From positions 1,153,016-1,192,807 of the forward strand of contig KQ482061.1 in assembly GCA_001430745.1 (NCBI GenBank): a stretch of DNA of 39,792 nucleotides, given 5' to 3'. This DNA comes from Auxenochlorella pyrenoidosa (lineage: Eukaryota > Chlorophyta > Trebouxiophyceae > Chlorellales > Chlorellaceae). The stretch's first letter is position 1. Every line of letters begins with the position of its first letter. Below the pieces are notes generated by a model that had not been told where the DNA came from, ran no database searches, and worked only from the letters and a program-made list of their open reading frames with translations. Both the position numbers and the translations under genes were made by a program. Positions 21,019-33,040 of the stretch are shown piece after piece.

Positions 21019-23686
21019 TCAGCAGGCGCAGCTCTTGAAGTGGTTCTCGTCGATGGTGGAGTAGATGTGGCCCTCGTTCTGCAGCGCCTCCACGGCCTCC
21101 CGCACCTGCAGCACAAGGGGAGCAGTGACACGATTGAGGCGCCGAGCGCGGGCAGCACCACTCGAGCTGCGACAGTGCCAACCAGTCTGTCGCCCTGGAG
21201 CAGGAACACCTGCTGGGTACGGGTCCCCTCCATCCCCCAATCCAGACTTGCCAAGGCAAAGCAGTGCGCACCTGCACCAAGCTGTACCGTCCTCCGGAGC
21301 GCGCCAGCACCTGCACACTAGGACAGGCAGGTCAGCTCGCGTGCCACCGCCACCGGCCCAGCAACGTGCACCCAGGCCTGCACACCTTTCGGGATGAACC
21401 GTATGCCAGCCGCCCCCGCGCGCTCCCCCACCTCGTCGATGCTGATGCCGGCATCGCCGTTCTGGACGTCGGGCGCGTTGAAGAAGGCCATGAGGTCGGA
21501 CTGGATGGGCGTCAGCCCCTGGTTGGGGTTGTAGCCTGCAGGGGGCGGCCAGGGAGGGGGAGGCGGTCGAGTGCACGTGGCTCTCAACACATTGAAGAAG
21601 GGGGCACAGGCGCGAGCTGCATGAATGCGTGGCTGCCCCTGCTGGTCTCAGCCGCAGGTGGGGCCAGCGCAGGGTGGTGGGTTGCGCATGAGCAAGACAA
21701 AGGCAACCAGGCCGCAATGCGATCAACCCAGGTCGCACAGGGGGGCGAGGCAGCAGCAGAGGCGTCACTACGGGCAGTTGACAGAAGTGGGCTTCGCCTG
21801 CATGTGGCGTGGGGCATCCCAACTGCCAGTGTGGTAAGCCCCATCCCAGCCAACCACCGCTGCTGGAGCACACCTGCTGCTGGTGCGCCACCAAAGCCGC
21901 CGGCAGGGGCGCCGCCAAAGCCGCCCGCCTGCTCCTGCTTCACGCCGCCCAGGGCCGCGGCGCCAGCGCCGCCCAGCGCCGCGCCGCCGCCCTTTGTGAG
22001 GTGCACATGCTGGAAGATGCACTGCAGGAAGTGGTAGGTGATCTGCGGGGGAGGCAGGGCGGCAGCGGGGGGAAGAGCACGTGAGGGGCAGGCCAGCGCA
22101 GCGGGCCACGCAGCGCTGCGAGCTCCCAGGCTCAAAGGGGAAGCAGGAGCAAGCAGGTCGGGCATGGCGCTGCGTTCGTTTCCGCACAAAGCCGAGGCAT
22201 GGGATGCGTGAGCCGCTGGCCAGCAGTCGCATTGCCGCCATCCCCAGGTTGCCCCCTGCCTGCATCGCACCACCTGGCTGCCGGGGCCCCGCCCAACCCC
22301 CCCACACCCGCGCACCTCGTTGTGGTCCACCACCGGGCGGATGTTGAAGGCGATCACCTCCTGGGCCTTGCCAAAGGAGGAGATGTGGCCGTGCACGCGC
22401 ACATACATGCCCGGCCGCCACTCTGCGCGCCGCTGCCGGTCAGACTCGCTCTCTGCGCACATGCGGAGTGATGGGAGGGGACCGTAAGGAGCGGGGCAGC
22501 CAGGCGGGTGGGCAAGGAGCATGCGGGACGAGCTGGAGTGCGCAGCCTGCCAATGGCGGGTGTGCATTGCTGGTTGGTGTGCATGCTGCACCACCGGGCC
22601 TGCCCCGCTGTGCGCTGCGCTCCTGCATATGGGCACCAGCTCGACCAGCGCCCTGCCCAGCCTGCAGCTGAGCTCCCGCCGGTGGTGCTAGACCGGTGCC
22701 CAACTGCGCGCCCCGCCCCGCCACCCACCGTCGTCGCTGATCCAGATCTTGACGGCGGCGGTGCCGGTGCCGTCGTCGATGGTGAGGCCGTAGGTGAGGC
22801 CCGACTCGCTGGCGCTCAGCACCTTGCCCACCAGGGTGACCTGCGCGGGGGGGGGGGGGCGCGGGCAACCGAGCACGTTACCAACCAGTCTGCTCTGTTC
22901 ACGGCGTCTGAGGGACGACTGGAGTCGGGGGGAGAGACATCGCAGGTGATGCGGGACAAGAGGGAGCATGGGCGGCATGGGAGGCACAGGTATAGCCAAA
23001 CCACGCTCAATCAGCCGACAGATGCCTTCAGGAGCAAGCACCCTCTTCTGCTGCCGTGGGCTCTTCCCACTGAAACTGTCTGCATACTTCTGTGTTCACG
23101 CAGCTAGGGGGCTGCCTGAGGCAGCGCTGACCCAGCCCCCGACGGTATGCAGCACCAGACCCACGTTTGTGATGTCCTTGCCATCGATGACCAGCGAGTC
23201 ATCCACCCGGTTGTTGCTGGCCTCGGACAGCTGCTTGATGGTCACAGCGCGCAGCGTCTGCTGCTTGGAGTCGAAGCTCTTCTGCAGGTCGGGGGGCAGT
23301 TGGTGGCGGCAGCACATTGCAACGAGGCCGGGGCAGCCCGTGTGCAACTGCGAATACCGTGTTCACCGACACGCTTCAACAGGCGGTCATGATAGCACAG
23401 CGAGGCTAGGAAGAAGCAGAGAAATCGCAGCAAGGCCTCAGCACTGGTGCTCAGTGCCAAAGAGCTTTAGGCGCGCCCTCCGCACCTTGGTGCTGCCAGG
23501 GCCGCCGCCCGCATTTCCCTGCCTGCAGGGCGCGAAGTTGGGATGATTGATTGGGCCTGTGAAGTGCAGAGGGGTCCAGCAGGCAAGCCGACACTGCAGC
23601 AGACTGGCGCGCCCTTACGTCGGCATAAAGCCCGCGCCATTGAACTGGCTGCCGCCCGCATCAAAGTTGCCGCCACCGCCGTACAT
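21019..23686 (-). CDS. RPA2: Replication protein A 32-kDa subunit
   Basis: Nine exons on the minus strand: 23619-23686, 23486-23522, 23165-23281, 22729-22840, 22316-22452, 21874-22042, 21432-21535, 21272-21310 and 21019-21105. Every junction is GT-AG and in phase, giving 289 aa. The N terminus is Gly-rich (MYGGGGNFDAGGSQFNGAGF). The OB-fold follows: LVIDGKDITN, VTLVGKVLSASESG, VKIWISDD, GMYVRVHGHISSFG, VIAFNIRPVVDHNE and ITYHFLQCIFQHVHL. A Gly/Ala linker leads to a C-terminal winged helix ending EALQNEGHIYSTIDENHFKS, nearly the animal and plant consensus. RPA2 is the middle subunit of the RPA trimer that coats single-stranded DNA in replication and repair. The N terminus has fewer Ser/Thr than the phospho-regulated human one. 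Its start lies 362 bases from the divergent gene at 24049. Confidence 0.95.
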
Positions 23687-24048
23687 CCTGTCAGCCGGGG
23701 TGCGGCGATCGCAAAGCGAGGTTGTTTGGGCACCCTTGTTTTTGAACTAAGTGGGCTTGGGGTTGCTGGCAGTACTGACAGGACCTCGAGGGTTAGTGCA
23801 GGGACTGCTGGCGCAAGCCGGACTGCGGAGAGGAGCCCAGTCGCTCGACAGCAGGCCGCTGCTGGGCCGTGCTACGAGGCGACCGTGCTAGGCCTGGCGC
23901 CCTGCTGTTGGGCTTGCATTGCGCCGTCTGATCAGAGCATTGTCCAATTGTGCTGCAACCTTCTGCACATCGTTGTCTTCCGCCTGTTGAGTTGCACCCG
24001 CTTGCGCCCGCCTCCCTCTGGGTTTCGCCAGCTCCCCACCTCCTTGCA
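23687..24048. promoter_or_regulatory. Short divergent promoter region, RPA2 / plastid repeat protein
   Basis: The start codons of two divergent genes are 362 bases apart, so both promoters must share this stretch. No clear TATA box or repeated element is seen. Confidence 0.4.
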
Positions 24049-26146
24049 ATGCATTTAACTTTGGCTTGGAAGCCGTGGAGTCTCGCCGGCGCTGCTGCCT
24101 GGCAGCAGAGCCAGCAGCGGCGGCAGCGGCAAGAGCGGCAGGCGTGGCCCTGCCGCGCCAGTGCAGCTGGGGCAGAGCCACCTGCTGCATCCCCCTACCA
24201 GCAGGAGGAGCAGCAGCAGGCTAGCAGCAGCAGCAGCAGTGTGGACACATACGAGTTCACCTACCGGGGAAGCGATGGGAGGCTGAAGGCGACCTTTGAG
24301 CAGGCGTTCAAGAACCGGGCCGGCGGAAGCGGGGCCAGCAGTGAGGCTGGAGAGACAAGCGGCCGGGGTGGCGCGCAGGCGCCATGGGCGCTCAGCTACC
24401 AGATGAGCGAGCGGTGAGTAGTGTGTCTCGTGATGTCACGTATCTCCTCCCGGCATGCCTGGCATGCGCCAGGCTTGGTTGTCCGCCATGCGGTCCTCTG
24501 CTGGTCGCTCTCTGCCTGCCTGAGCGCCCTGCCCTGCCCGGATGGTTCACGGCTGTGCAGGTACAGCCTGCTGTGGAATGACGACCTGAAGGCGCGCATG
24601 CTTAAGGTGGGTCCGGGCGCAGGGCAGGCTCCCCGTGCTGCAGCGCTACCCGTGAGCAAGTGCATGTTCTGGCGCAACCGTGCCACCAGCCGCCCGCACC
24701 TAGCGACCCCAGCGCATGGCTGGCGTCCCCAATGATTCCCGCTTGCTGCTGCCACTCCTGCTGTCTTGGTGCCTGCAGCGCGTGGCGGCGAATGAGCTGG
24801 GCATCCCCGACGACGAGCTGGAGGGGCGGCTGCAGCAAGTGCAGGTGTGGGGGTCGGGTGGGCGCCCCAGGAGCCAGCCTCTGCGTGCGGCCCTGCGACA
24901 TGCCTACCGCAGCATGGTCGGCCGCATGCCTGACCAAGATCTGGGGCTTCCTCCGCTCTTTCCATGCCCGCCTTCCCTTCACCTGCCTGGTCAGATGCCG
25001 CTGCCCACCACTGCTTGGCGTGGTTGATGTGCCTTCCCTGCCTGCCTGCCTGTCCCTCAGGTGCTGCTGCCCGAGATTCGGCAAAAGCTGGGCAGCATGC
25101 GGCCGCAGCTGGTGGCGCGGTTGGCAGCCGAGGTGGAGAACCTGCCAGGTTGGGGGGCGCTGCTGGCAGTGCCTCTGCAGGGTGTGAGGGCTGTGAGGGA
25201 GTGCGGCATGCCCTGAAGGTGCTGCAGCTGCAGGCTGCCCCTGTGGAGTGCTTTCTGCATGCTGCCCCCGCTTGGCACACTCAGGCCGCGCGTCGCAGCC
25301 GCAGCCCACTTTGCTGCGGAGCCGACGCCCCCGCCCTGCAGGCCGCCTGCTGCAGCTGAAGCTCATGTTCCCAAGGGCCAACGCCGGCCTGCTGGCCATG
25401 CGGCAGCCGGAGCTGGTGCTCGGGCTCGACCTGGCCCTGGTGGAGGCCGCTGCGGCCGAGCTGCGGGGCATGTTCCCCAAGCTGGACATTGGTGAGGCGC
25501 GGCGCAGGTGCAGGGGCTGCCGGCGGCGGCTCACGCGATTGCCTGCCTGCAAGGGTACAAGCTTGGCTTCTGCTCTTTATGCTGCGTGCCTGATGTGCAT
25601 CTGCCCGTTGCGTCCTCCGCGCACAGAGGAGAGCCCCGGCACTCTGGCCCGACGCTGCGCCTTGCTTCGGCTGTGCCCTGCCCGCCCGCCCGCATGGGCT
25701 TCTCCCTGCAGACCGGCTGGTGGAGGAGAACCCGTCCATGCTGGATGTGGAGGGCCTGTTGGCAGCCATGGAGGAGGCCGCCCGCATCATGCCGCAGCTG
25801 AACGTGCAGGTGCGGGGCGCGCCGGGCCGCGCGCGGCGATGCAGACTCCTCGCGCTGTGCTTGGCAGCCAGGGCCGGGGGACAGCCCTCGAGAGGCCCAC
25901 CAGCCAGCCCTCCCGCCAATTTCCCCGCTCCCTGCAGCTGTTGACATCACCATACTGCGTCCGGTCACCACCCTCTCCTGCCGCCACTCGACCCCGCTGC
26001 AGGAGGCCATGGCCACCGACCCGCAGCTCATCTTCTCCTTCCAGCGGGGCAGCGCGCTCATCCCCTACGACCCGCCCCGCCCGGTGGAGGAGGAGAAGGG
26101 CGTGTTCGACGACGATGACGACGAGTACGGCGCCTACTACGGCTGA
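24049..26146 (+). CDS. Putative plastid-targeted helical-repeat (mTERF-like) protein
   Basis: Seven exons: 24049-24413, 24561-24606, 24779-24844, 25061-25148, 25342-25491, 25712-25809 and 26003-26146. All junctions are GT-AG and in phase, giving 318 aa. The first 45 residues are rich in Ala, Gln, Arg and Trp with few acidic residues, like an algal organelle transit peptide. A Ser/Gln linker and a helical region (LLWNDDLKARMLKRVAANEL) follow. Three repeat-like units come next, each with a P near the end of a helix pair: LKLMFPRANAGLLAMRQPEL, ELRGMFPKLDIG with ENPSMLDVEGL, and AARIMPQLNVQEAMATDPQL. The pattern resembles mTERF or related alpha-helical repeats that bind organelle nucleic acids. 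The tail is acidic (GVFDDDDDEYGAYYG). I do not recognise a named orthologue; function is unassigned. Confidence 0.8.
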
Positions 26147-26335
26147 CGGGCAGGCAGATGCCGGCCCCATGTGCCAGGAGGCCTGGAACCCAAAGCCTGC
26201 TGGCCAGCCCCTGGGCTGCCTTTCCTGCTCCCAATCACTGTGGCCTGCGCTCGATTTGATTCCACGTGTGCGCGCTCCGACTTGGCAACAGCAAGGGAGA
26301 TCACACCACCATGCAGGCTGGGCAGGAAGCTGGGC

Positions 26336-29300
26336 TCAGCTGGGTGCCGGCATCGCTGCCCCCGCGCCCGCCCCCGCCTGTGCTGCCTTTGCCCGCCGCT
26401 GGCGGAACTCTGCAAACACGCGGCCCAGGCGGAGCAGGAACTCCTCCAGATCTGCCTGGCTGGTGCCCAGCGCCGCCGCCACGGTCAGGTAGTCGCAAGG
26501 GTAGGCGTCTGTGTGGGCGCCGTAGCCGGCGAATGACAGGCCGCCCACCTCTTGGCGCTTGCCGCGGGCCACCACCCGCGTGCCCGACACGCAGCGATTG
26601 AACAGCATCGAGCCCAGGAAGGTGACGCCCGGGCCAGGCGGGTCGGCGCCGGGGGTGCCGTCGCTGCTGGCGCCACAGCCGCCGCTGGCGCCGCCCTGCT
26701 GCCCTCCGGGTGCCTGCTGCTGCTCGGGCGGCTGCTGGTCAGAGCTGCTCTGCGGCGTGGCTGGTTGCAGCTGCTGCTCCTGCTGCCCGCTCTGCACATT
26801 CGCCTGCTCGGCAAGCTGTGCCGCTGCGCCACTGGCTGCAGCCGGGCAGCCGGTGGCTGCTGGGTCAAAGCTGGCCAGCGTGAGCGCCAGGGAGATGGGG
26901 TTGCCCGGCGTGCGCAGCACCCGCTCGCCCTGCTGCTCCGCAAACTCGGCCAGCCTCTGCTGGGCGTGCAGGAAGAGCCGCTCGCGGGCCGCCAGCACCT
27001 GGCGCCAGCCCTCCTGCCCCCAGTGCAGCAGCGTAATGAGCAGGTCCAGCAGGGGGGCCATGCAGGCGCGCCCAGGGTACATGCGGGCCACCCGGTCCAC
27101 CTGCGACGCGGGGCAGCGCCCGGGGGGGCAGTGGGGGCTGCTTGCTGACGGCGTGCGACGCCAGGGGTGCTGCGGCGCCTGGCTGCCTGGACGCGCGCAG
27201 CACAAGCACGCTGCCGCTATTGTGAAGGCCGCCTCAGGGGCACCCAGCCCAGGTATGCCCGGATGCAGCTTGCAGGCCTGCTCCACGCTTGTGGCAGGCC
27301 CCCGGCTGTCCCAGCAAGGCAAGCAAGGGTCAGGCTGGGGATGTAACGGCAGCATGCGTGGCCGTCAATTCAAGCAGTCGGCCGGGCTGCATCGACGCCC
27401 CGCTCTTGAAGCCCTCACCAGCTGCGTGGCGCCACTCCGCGCCGCTATCACCGCCCCCCCCACCGGCACCATGAAGTTCTTGTCTGCAATGGAGGGGGAG
27501 GGAGGGAGAAGGGGGAGGCGCATGGGAGGAGGAGGGCTGGAGGCACCATCAATTTCAGCCGCGGTCTGCGCCGATGCCGGCCTATGGGCTGCGACCATCC
27601 CAGCCCCATCCTCGCCTCCATCTGACTGCCCAGCCCCCCTCCCCAAGCGCCTGCCTGTGCTTTGCACGACTGCATCCACGCGGCCCTTGCGCCAGGCGGA
27701 GCAGATCTGCAACGAAGGCGAAGGTGCGCCGGCCGCGTGGGGTGCAACGTGAGAGATGTTACGTAAGGCGTGCCTGCCTGTGAGCATGGGTGCAGGGGGC
27801 ACAGCTAAGGGGGCACTGGGTGCTGGCCAGCCAACAAGAACTGCGTGCATGCTTTTCGTGGCGCGCTGGCGCTAGCTGCAGCCGGCTGACGGCCCGGACC
27901 TGGGCGCACAGCTCAGCCGACTGCACCCCATAGGCATTGTTGATCACGTGTCGGATGCCCGCCTGCTGGCACAGCTTGGCCACTGCAGCACGGGACGGTG
28001 GTCCGTGGGTGAGCGCCGTGCCACAGCAGGCAGGCTGCGCGAGGGCGTCGCAGGCACAGGCACGCGCAGCAGCACCGCGCCGAGCCCGCAGCGGAGCGCG
28101 GCCACGCCTGCCTGCTGCGCCTCGGCGCCGCTGCCCGGCGGTGCATCTCCCATGAGGCCCCTGCTGGCCTGCCGCACCTGCCACCACGTCGTCGGCGGCC
28201 CTGGGGGCAAAGCAGCTGGTGGTGGTGACCACCGCCGCCACACCCGCCCGCCCCAGCCGCTCCATCTGGGCCGCCAGCGCAGCCAGGTCTGTCTCCAGCT
28301 GGTCCCCCACCAGGCGCATGGGGATGACCAGGGGCTCAAACCCCGAGGCCTGGATGGACTTCAGGCAGGTCTTCTGGTCGATGCGTGGCCAGAGCACGTA
28401 GCTGCGGGGCCAGAGGGAAAGAGCCGGGAGTCGGGGGGAGGGGGGGGGCTGCCGGGCAGCCCGACCAGCAGCGGAGCGGTCTGTCGCCCCCCTCCCCGTC
28501 AACCACGCGGCCGCACCGCATGCAGAGCATGCCGCAAACAGCATGCGGCAGCATGGCATCGGATTGCAGCTTGCCGATTTCCTTTGCCTGGCCATCTGGC
28601 AGCAGCCGCCTGGCCCCCCTCCCAGCTGCCCCCTGCCACGCCCCTCCCCACCGTGCCGTGGGCGGCAGCGTGCCTCGCAGCGCCAGCAGCACCGAGGTGA
28701 GGGCCATGCCGGTGGCCAGCGGCACCACCAGCGCGGTGCCCACCTCCCGCATGCCGGCCAGCTCCAGGGCGTGCGCGGCCAGCAGGTGGGTCAGGCGCGC
28801 AAGCAGGGAGGACCCCGCCGCCTTGGGCTGCTCGGCAGCACTGCGGGAGGGTGTGTGGGTGTGTGTGGGGGGGTGGGGGGTGGGGGGTGTGGGGGTGGGG
28901 GTGGGGGGGGGGGGGCTGGGGCGGTAGCGGCAGGGGACTGCGGGCCGCCAGGGACGCATCTGGGTCACACCACGCCACCATGGCAAGACCAACAGCATGG
29001 TTTGACTGACCAGCGCCGTACGGGGTGAAACAGGCGGCTGTCTGCAGTCACGTGAGCACTGAGCACCCAACTGGAACCTCCCTGCCGTGCCGCCCAGCTG
29101 CGCGGCTTGCCCAGGCTCGACGCCCTGGCGCCACTACACGCAAACTCTCGCTGTGGGCCCCATCCCGTGCAGCACGGCTGGCGGGCAGGCAGGCCTGCGC
29201 GCGCCCTCACATGTCGCCCGACCGCCCGATGCCGTGCGCCAGGCGGTAGTGGCGGCGTGCCACCAGGTCGCTGGCCAGCCGGGCCTCGCGCTCCCCCACC

Positions 29301-29895
29301 CCCACGTTGTCCGGGAAGTTGTTGCTGTCCATGGCGGCGGCGTCCTGTGTGGGGTAGGCCAGGTGTGTGCATGCGAGTGTGTGAGTGGGGGGTCGGGTGG
29401 GGGGTCACCCTGAGCACGGCCGTCGGGTCGCCCCGCCTGCTAGGCCGAGCCTGCCAAGATCGCCACTGCCAAGGCTGTGTGGCTACGTTGTCAATTAACA
29501 CAAGCGAAATGGCACTGTCCTTGTGCTTATTTCAATCCCTGTTTATTCTTGAAGGTTGCCCACAAGTGTTGAGTTGCCAAGAAGTGGGATGTGAGCCAGG
29601 AAACAAGCGGGCACAGCAGCTTTGGAGGAGGGAGGCGGTGGCGGCAGCCAAAGGAGGCTGCACCATGCAGGCCACTGGCCTTCGAAATTTCGTTGCGTGC
29701 AATTCCTGTCTGGTGTATTCAGCTCACCTGCAGCAGCATCTCAATGGTGGCATCGTCCCATCCCTGCTCTGGGAGCCGCCGCTGGCTGAGCAGCGTCTTG
29801 ACCAGACGGCGCCGCCGACTAAGCGCCTGCGCGCCCTGTGAGATGTAAGCACGCGAGATCAGGCCGCATGCTACTTCACAGCAGTCTGCATCCAT
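26336..29895 (-). CDS. SEPSECS: O-phosphoseryl-tRNA(Sec) selenium transferase
   Basis: Eight exons on the minus strand: 29728-29895, 29211-29344, 28652-28840, 28178-28401, 27900-27982, 27655-27706, 27419-27483 and 26336-27100. They join to 559 aa. The start ([20 protein letters not shown]) aligns with the human N terminus. Conserved segments include [71 protein letters not shown] and [26 protein letters not shown] contains the PLP lysine, K285. The enzyme converts phosphoseryl-tRNA(Sec) to selenocysteinyl-tRNA(Sec) with selenophosphate, the last step of eukaryotic Sec synthesis. The last exon carries an in-frame insertion of about 75 residues rich in Gln, Ser, Gly and Pro before [15 protein letters not shown]. 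The intron after 27655 starts with GC rather than GT. Confidence 0.94.
28854..28918 (+). repeat. G-rich low-complexity tract in SepSecS intron
   Basis: An almost pure G/T stretch with many GGG or longer runs lies between exons 28652-28840 and 29211-29344. On the transcribed minus strand it forms a C/A-rich polypyrimidine tract ahead of the 3' splice site at 28841. The plus strand could form a G-quadruplex. Confidence 0.8.
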
Positions 29896-30505
29896 TGCTT
29901 CTGCAGCCAGGCCGGAGAACTAGCAGGCAACTTGCGCGAGGGAGCGTCGACAGGAACGTCAACGGGGCGGAACTGTATGCAAATAGCCTGATGTGGCAGT
30001 ATCACAGGACGATCGGAGCATGGATGCTTACAAAGTGCTGCTCATGCTCTGTCTGCCTCGCTGAGGTTGCCCTGTCGGTTATGCATATCGATCTCACTTT
30101 CTGCAGTCTCAGATCACCGTGCACGCCCATTTGAAGGGCTCGGGCTGCTCTGTGCCGTCTGCTGCGGCAACTCGACTGCCGCCCTCTTTTCCCCACTGGT
30201 TTCAGCCAGGCCATACCTTTAAATTCTCCTGTGGTGGGTGTTAAAAGTATGTATGAGGGGTTGGTGGATCCCCGGCCGCTGTGCTCTCTTCGACTGTTCT
30301 TAGTTTGCTGGGAGAGACCTTATTGAGCTTGCAAACCTCAGAACGGAGAGAGCTCTAAAACTTTGTAGCAAGCCAAATCCCGCATGCATCCCCAAGCTGC
30401 CGCTGCCGCTTCTACCGCCCACCAGACGCGCTGTTCTCCGCCCCCAACCCTGCTCTGTGCCCTGCCACCTCCCTGCGCAGCGTACCGCAACCTCAGCAGC
30501 CCGCC
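29896..30505. promoter_or_regulatory. Divergent intergenic region, SepSecS / SEC20
   Basis: This 610-base stretch separates divergent start codons and should hold both promoters. The part 30366-30505 is probably SEC20 leader; a splice acceptor-like CTGCGCAG ends at about 30480, so a leader intron is possible. No RNA gene is seen. Confidence 0.4.
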
Positions 30506-33040
30506 ATGGCAGAGGGCGGCGAGCATGCCGCCCTGCTGGAGCTGGAGGCGGCGGCGCACCGCGACGTGCAGCAGCTGGCCGCCACGCCGCTCGCCGACAA
30601 GGCCCGCTCCCAGCGGCTGTCGGCCGGCATCCAGGACAAGCTGGCGCGCATCCGGGCCATCACCCGCGACCTGGAGCTGGAGGTGGAGGAGCTGGACGGG
30701 TGCGGCGGGGTGGGGCAGGAGAATCCGAGCAGGGCAAAGTGCACTGGGGGCATGGCAACCGCGAGTCTGTTGCCCCTGCACCTGCAACATCACCACCCAA
30801 CTGCTGTCGTCTGTTTGCACCGCGTGCAGCGACGAGGAGCGCGCCGCCCTGGCGGCCCAGCTGGCCGGCCACAAGCGCGAGTACGCCGGCCTGCAGGCAG
30901 CGCTCAGGGATGCGGCGCTGGCGCAGCGCGCCGCAGCCCTGCGCAGCGCCCAGGCAGGTCCCGCCCCAGGGCGGCCACCAGGGTCGCTGGCGTGCAGCCG
31001 TCTCCATGCCCAACTGAACAGCATGCCGCGCAGCAAGCATCATGCTGCCTTGTCGATCTCTGGGTCTGCTGGCAGGTTGTTCGCAATGCTACAGGCTGCT
31101 GACGGGCGGCGCCCTCCCAGCCGACATGTGAACAGTGCTGCTCATGGGATGCCCCCTTGGGCCCCGCCCCTGCAGGAGGAGCGGAAGGAGCTGCTGGCGG
31201 GCGGCGAGGCAGGCCTGCGCCAGCGGCGAGCGCAGCTGGAGGGCGACACTGTGGCGGCTGCCGAGGAGGTCACGGGGGGGCTGCGCCGCACGCGCCAGGT
31301 GCGTGGGGGGCATGCTGGCAGCCGTTGGGTGGGTGCCTGCGGGGTGTCTGAAGCCGCGGCCCCGGTCGGGCTTCCAACAGCCTTGCGCACCATGCGCGCG
31401 TGCTGAAATGGTGTGATGAGGCAGCTTCAGCACCCGGGAGATGGCGACTCCCGTAATGTTTTTAGCAGCATCCCCCACCTGACTTGCTGCTGCCACCCCC
31501 CCCCACCACACACACACCTGCAGGTGCTGGCCGAGGAGCTGGAGCACACGAGCGCCACGCTGGCGGCCATGGAAGCCTCGCACACGGCGCTGGGCCGCAC
31601 GCGCGACGAGTACCGTGGCCAGCACCGCAAGCTGAAGAAGAGCAAGGGCCTGCTGGGCACGCTCAACTGGCAGAACAAGGCGGTGAGCCCGCGGCGCAGG
31701 CAGCGGGGTGCAGGGGCGTGCGCTGCACAGGGACGAGCAGCCCATGCGCTGTACTCCAGCAGGTGGCCGAGCTCGGCTGTGTGGCCACAGCCTGCCTCGC
31801 CCTTTCAAGGCCTCGGCCACATTGAAACAAGCTGCTGCAACCCTGCAGCAAGCAGTTGCCTGGCGCCTGCGAGCGAGCACCGACGAGCGGCAGCCATGCC
31901 CCTCCTCCTGCGTGCTCCCGGCCCCTGCAGGAGACGTACATGCTCTGGATGGGCCTGGCCCTGTTCCTGGCCGTCTGCGCCTACATCGCCCAGAAGCGCG
32001 CCGCCCACTTCATCCCCGAGCCCCTCAAGCCCTCCAACCTGCTGGCCGGGCTGCGGGGCCCGCCCCGGGTGGGCACGCCCCTGCCGGCGCCGCCCTCGGG
32101 CAGGCTGCGGGCAGAGTCGCCGCCGCATGCGGTGCGGTCCCCCGACCCGCCGCCGCCGCTACCGCAGGAGCAGCAGCAGTGGCAGGAGGGCGGTGCCGAG
32201 GCAGAGGCGGCTGTGGGGCGCGGGCGGGCGCCGCCTCCGGATGCGCCGCTGCCGCTGCCGGAGGACCCGCCGGCCGATGGCTGGGAGGGAGGGGAGGCGC
32301 AGCCCGCGCCCCAGCCCTATGGCGGCTTCACAGACCAGGATGAGGCACTGCAGGAGGTGCAGCCTGCCTACCAGCCACCCGTGCCCGACGCCGCTGCAGC
32401 GCAGCCCGAGCATGCGGCGCAGCCCGAGGCCCGGGGGCAGGCTGCGGCAGGGGAGGAGCACGCGCCGGCAGAGTGGCCCAGCGGCGCCCCCGAACCACCG
32501 CAGGGGGAGGAGGAGCAGGCGCAGCAGCCGCATGAGCAGCAGACCCCGCCAGCGGAGGAGCAGCTCGAAGAACAGCAGGGCGACGCGCCGGTGGAGCAGC
32601 AGCCAGCCGCAGATGAGCAGCCGGAGGAGGCGGCAGAGCCTGTGGTTGACGATCTGACGCTGCCTGCTGTGGACGCTGTCCAGGCGGCCAGCATGGCGGC
32701 GGACCTGGCAGCAGGGCAGGTGGCAGCTGCATTGCAGGCTGAGCAAGCCGGGCAGCAGGGCAGCGCCGATGCTGGTGCTGGCGAGGCACCCGACCCTGAG
32801 CAGGCGGCAACAGAGGAGGGCAAGCCCTCGAATGAGGGAGGGCTCCCGGGCGCAGCAAACGAGCAGCCGCCGGAGCAGCCGCCGGAGCAGCCTACGGCGG
32901 AACGGCAGGCGGAGCCGGAGCAGCAGCACCAGGGCACGCCTGGAGCAGCAGAGGCAGGCGAGGCGCAGGGCGGGGAGCCGGAGGGGCATGCCTCGGCAGA
33001 GTGGCCCAGCAGCGCCCCAGAGCCCAAGGACGAGCTGTGA
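30506..33040 (+). CDS. SEC20: SEC20-type SNARE with long luminal tail and KDEL
   Basis: Five exons: 30506-30699, 30830-30953, 31176-31298, 31524-31682 and 31931-33040, giving 569 aa. The start is in good context (GCCATGG). The cytoplasmic part is helical. LRRTRQ followed by VLAEELEHTSATLAAM is the hallmark of the Sec20/BNIP1 SNARE motif (about residues 140-190). A single membrane span follows (MLWMGLALFLAVCAYIA, about residues 204-220). The last ~345 residues would face the ER lumen. They are rich in Pro, Glu, Gln and Ala and end in KDEL, the ER retrieval signal. SEC20 is part of the ER SNARE complex (with Ufe1/Use1-type partners) for COPI vesicles from the Golgi; yeast Sec20 ends in HDEL. 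The intron after 30953 appears to use a GC donor. A TGTAA signal at 33107-33111 follows the stop by about 70 bases. Confidence 0.9.
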
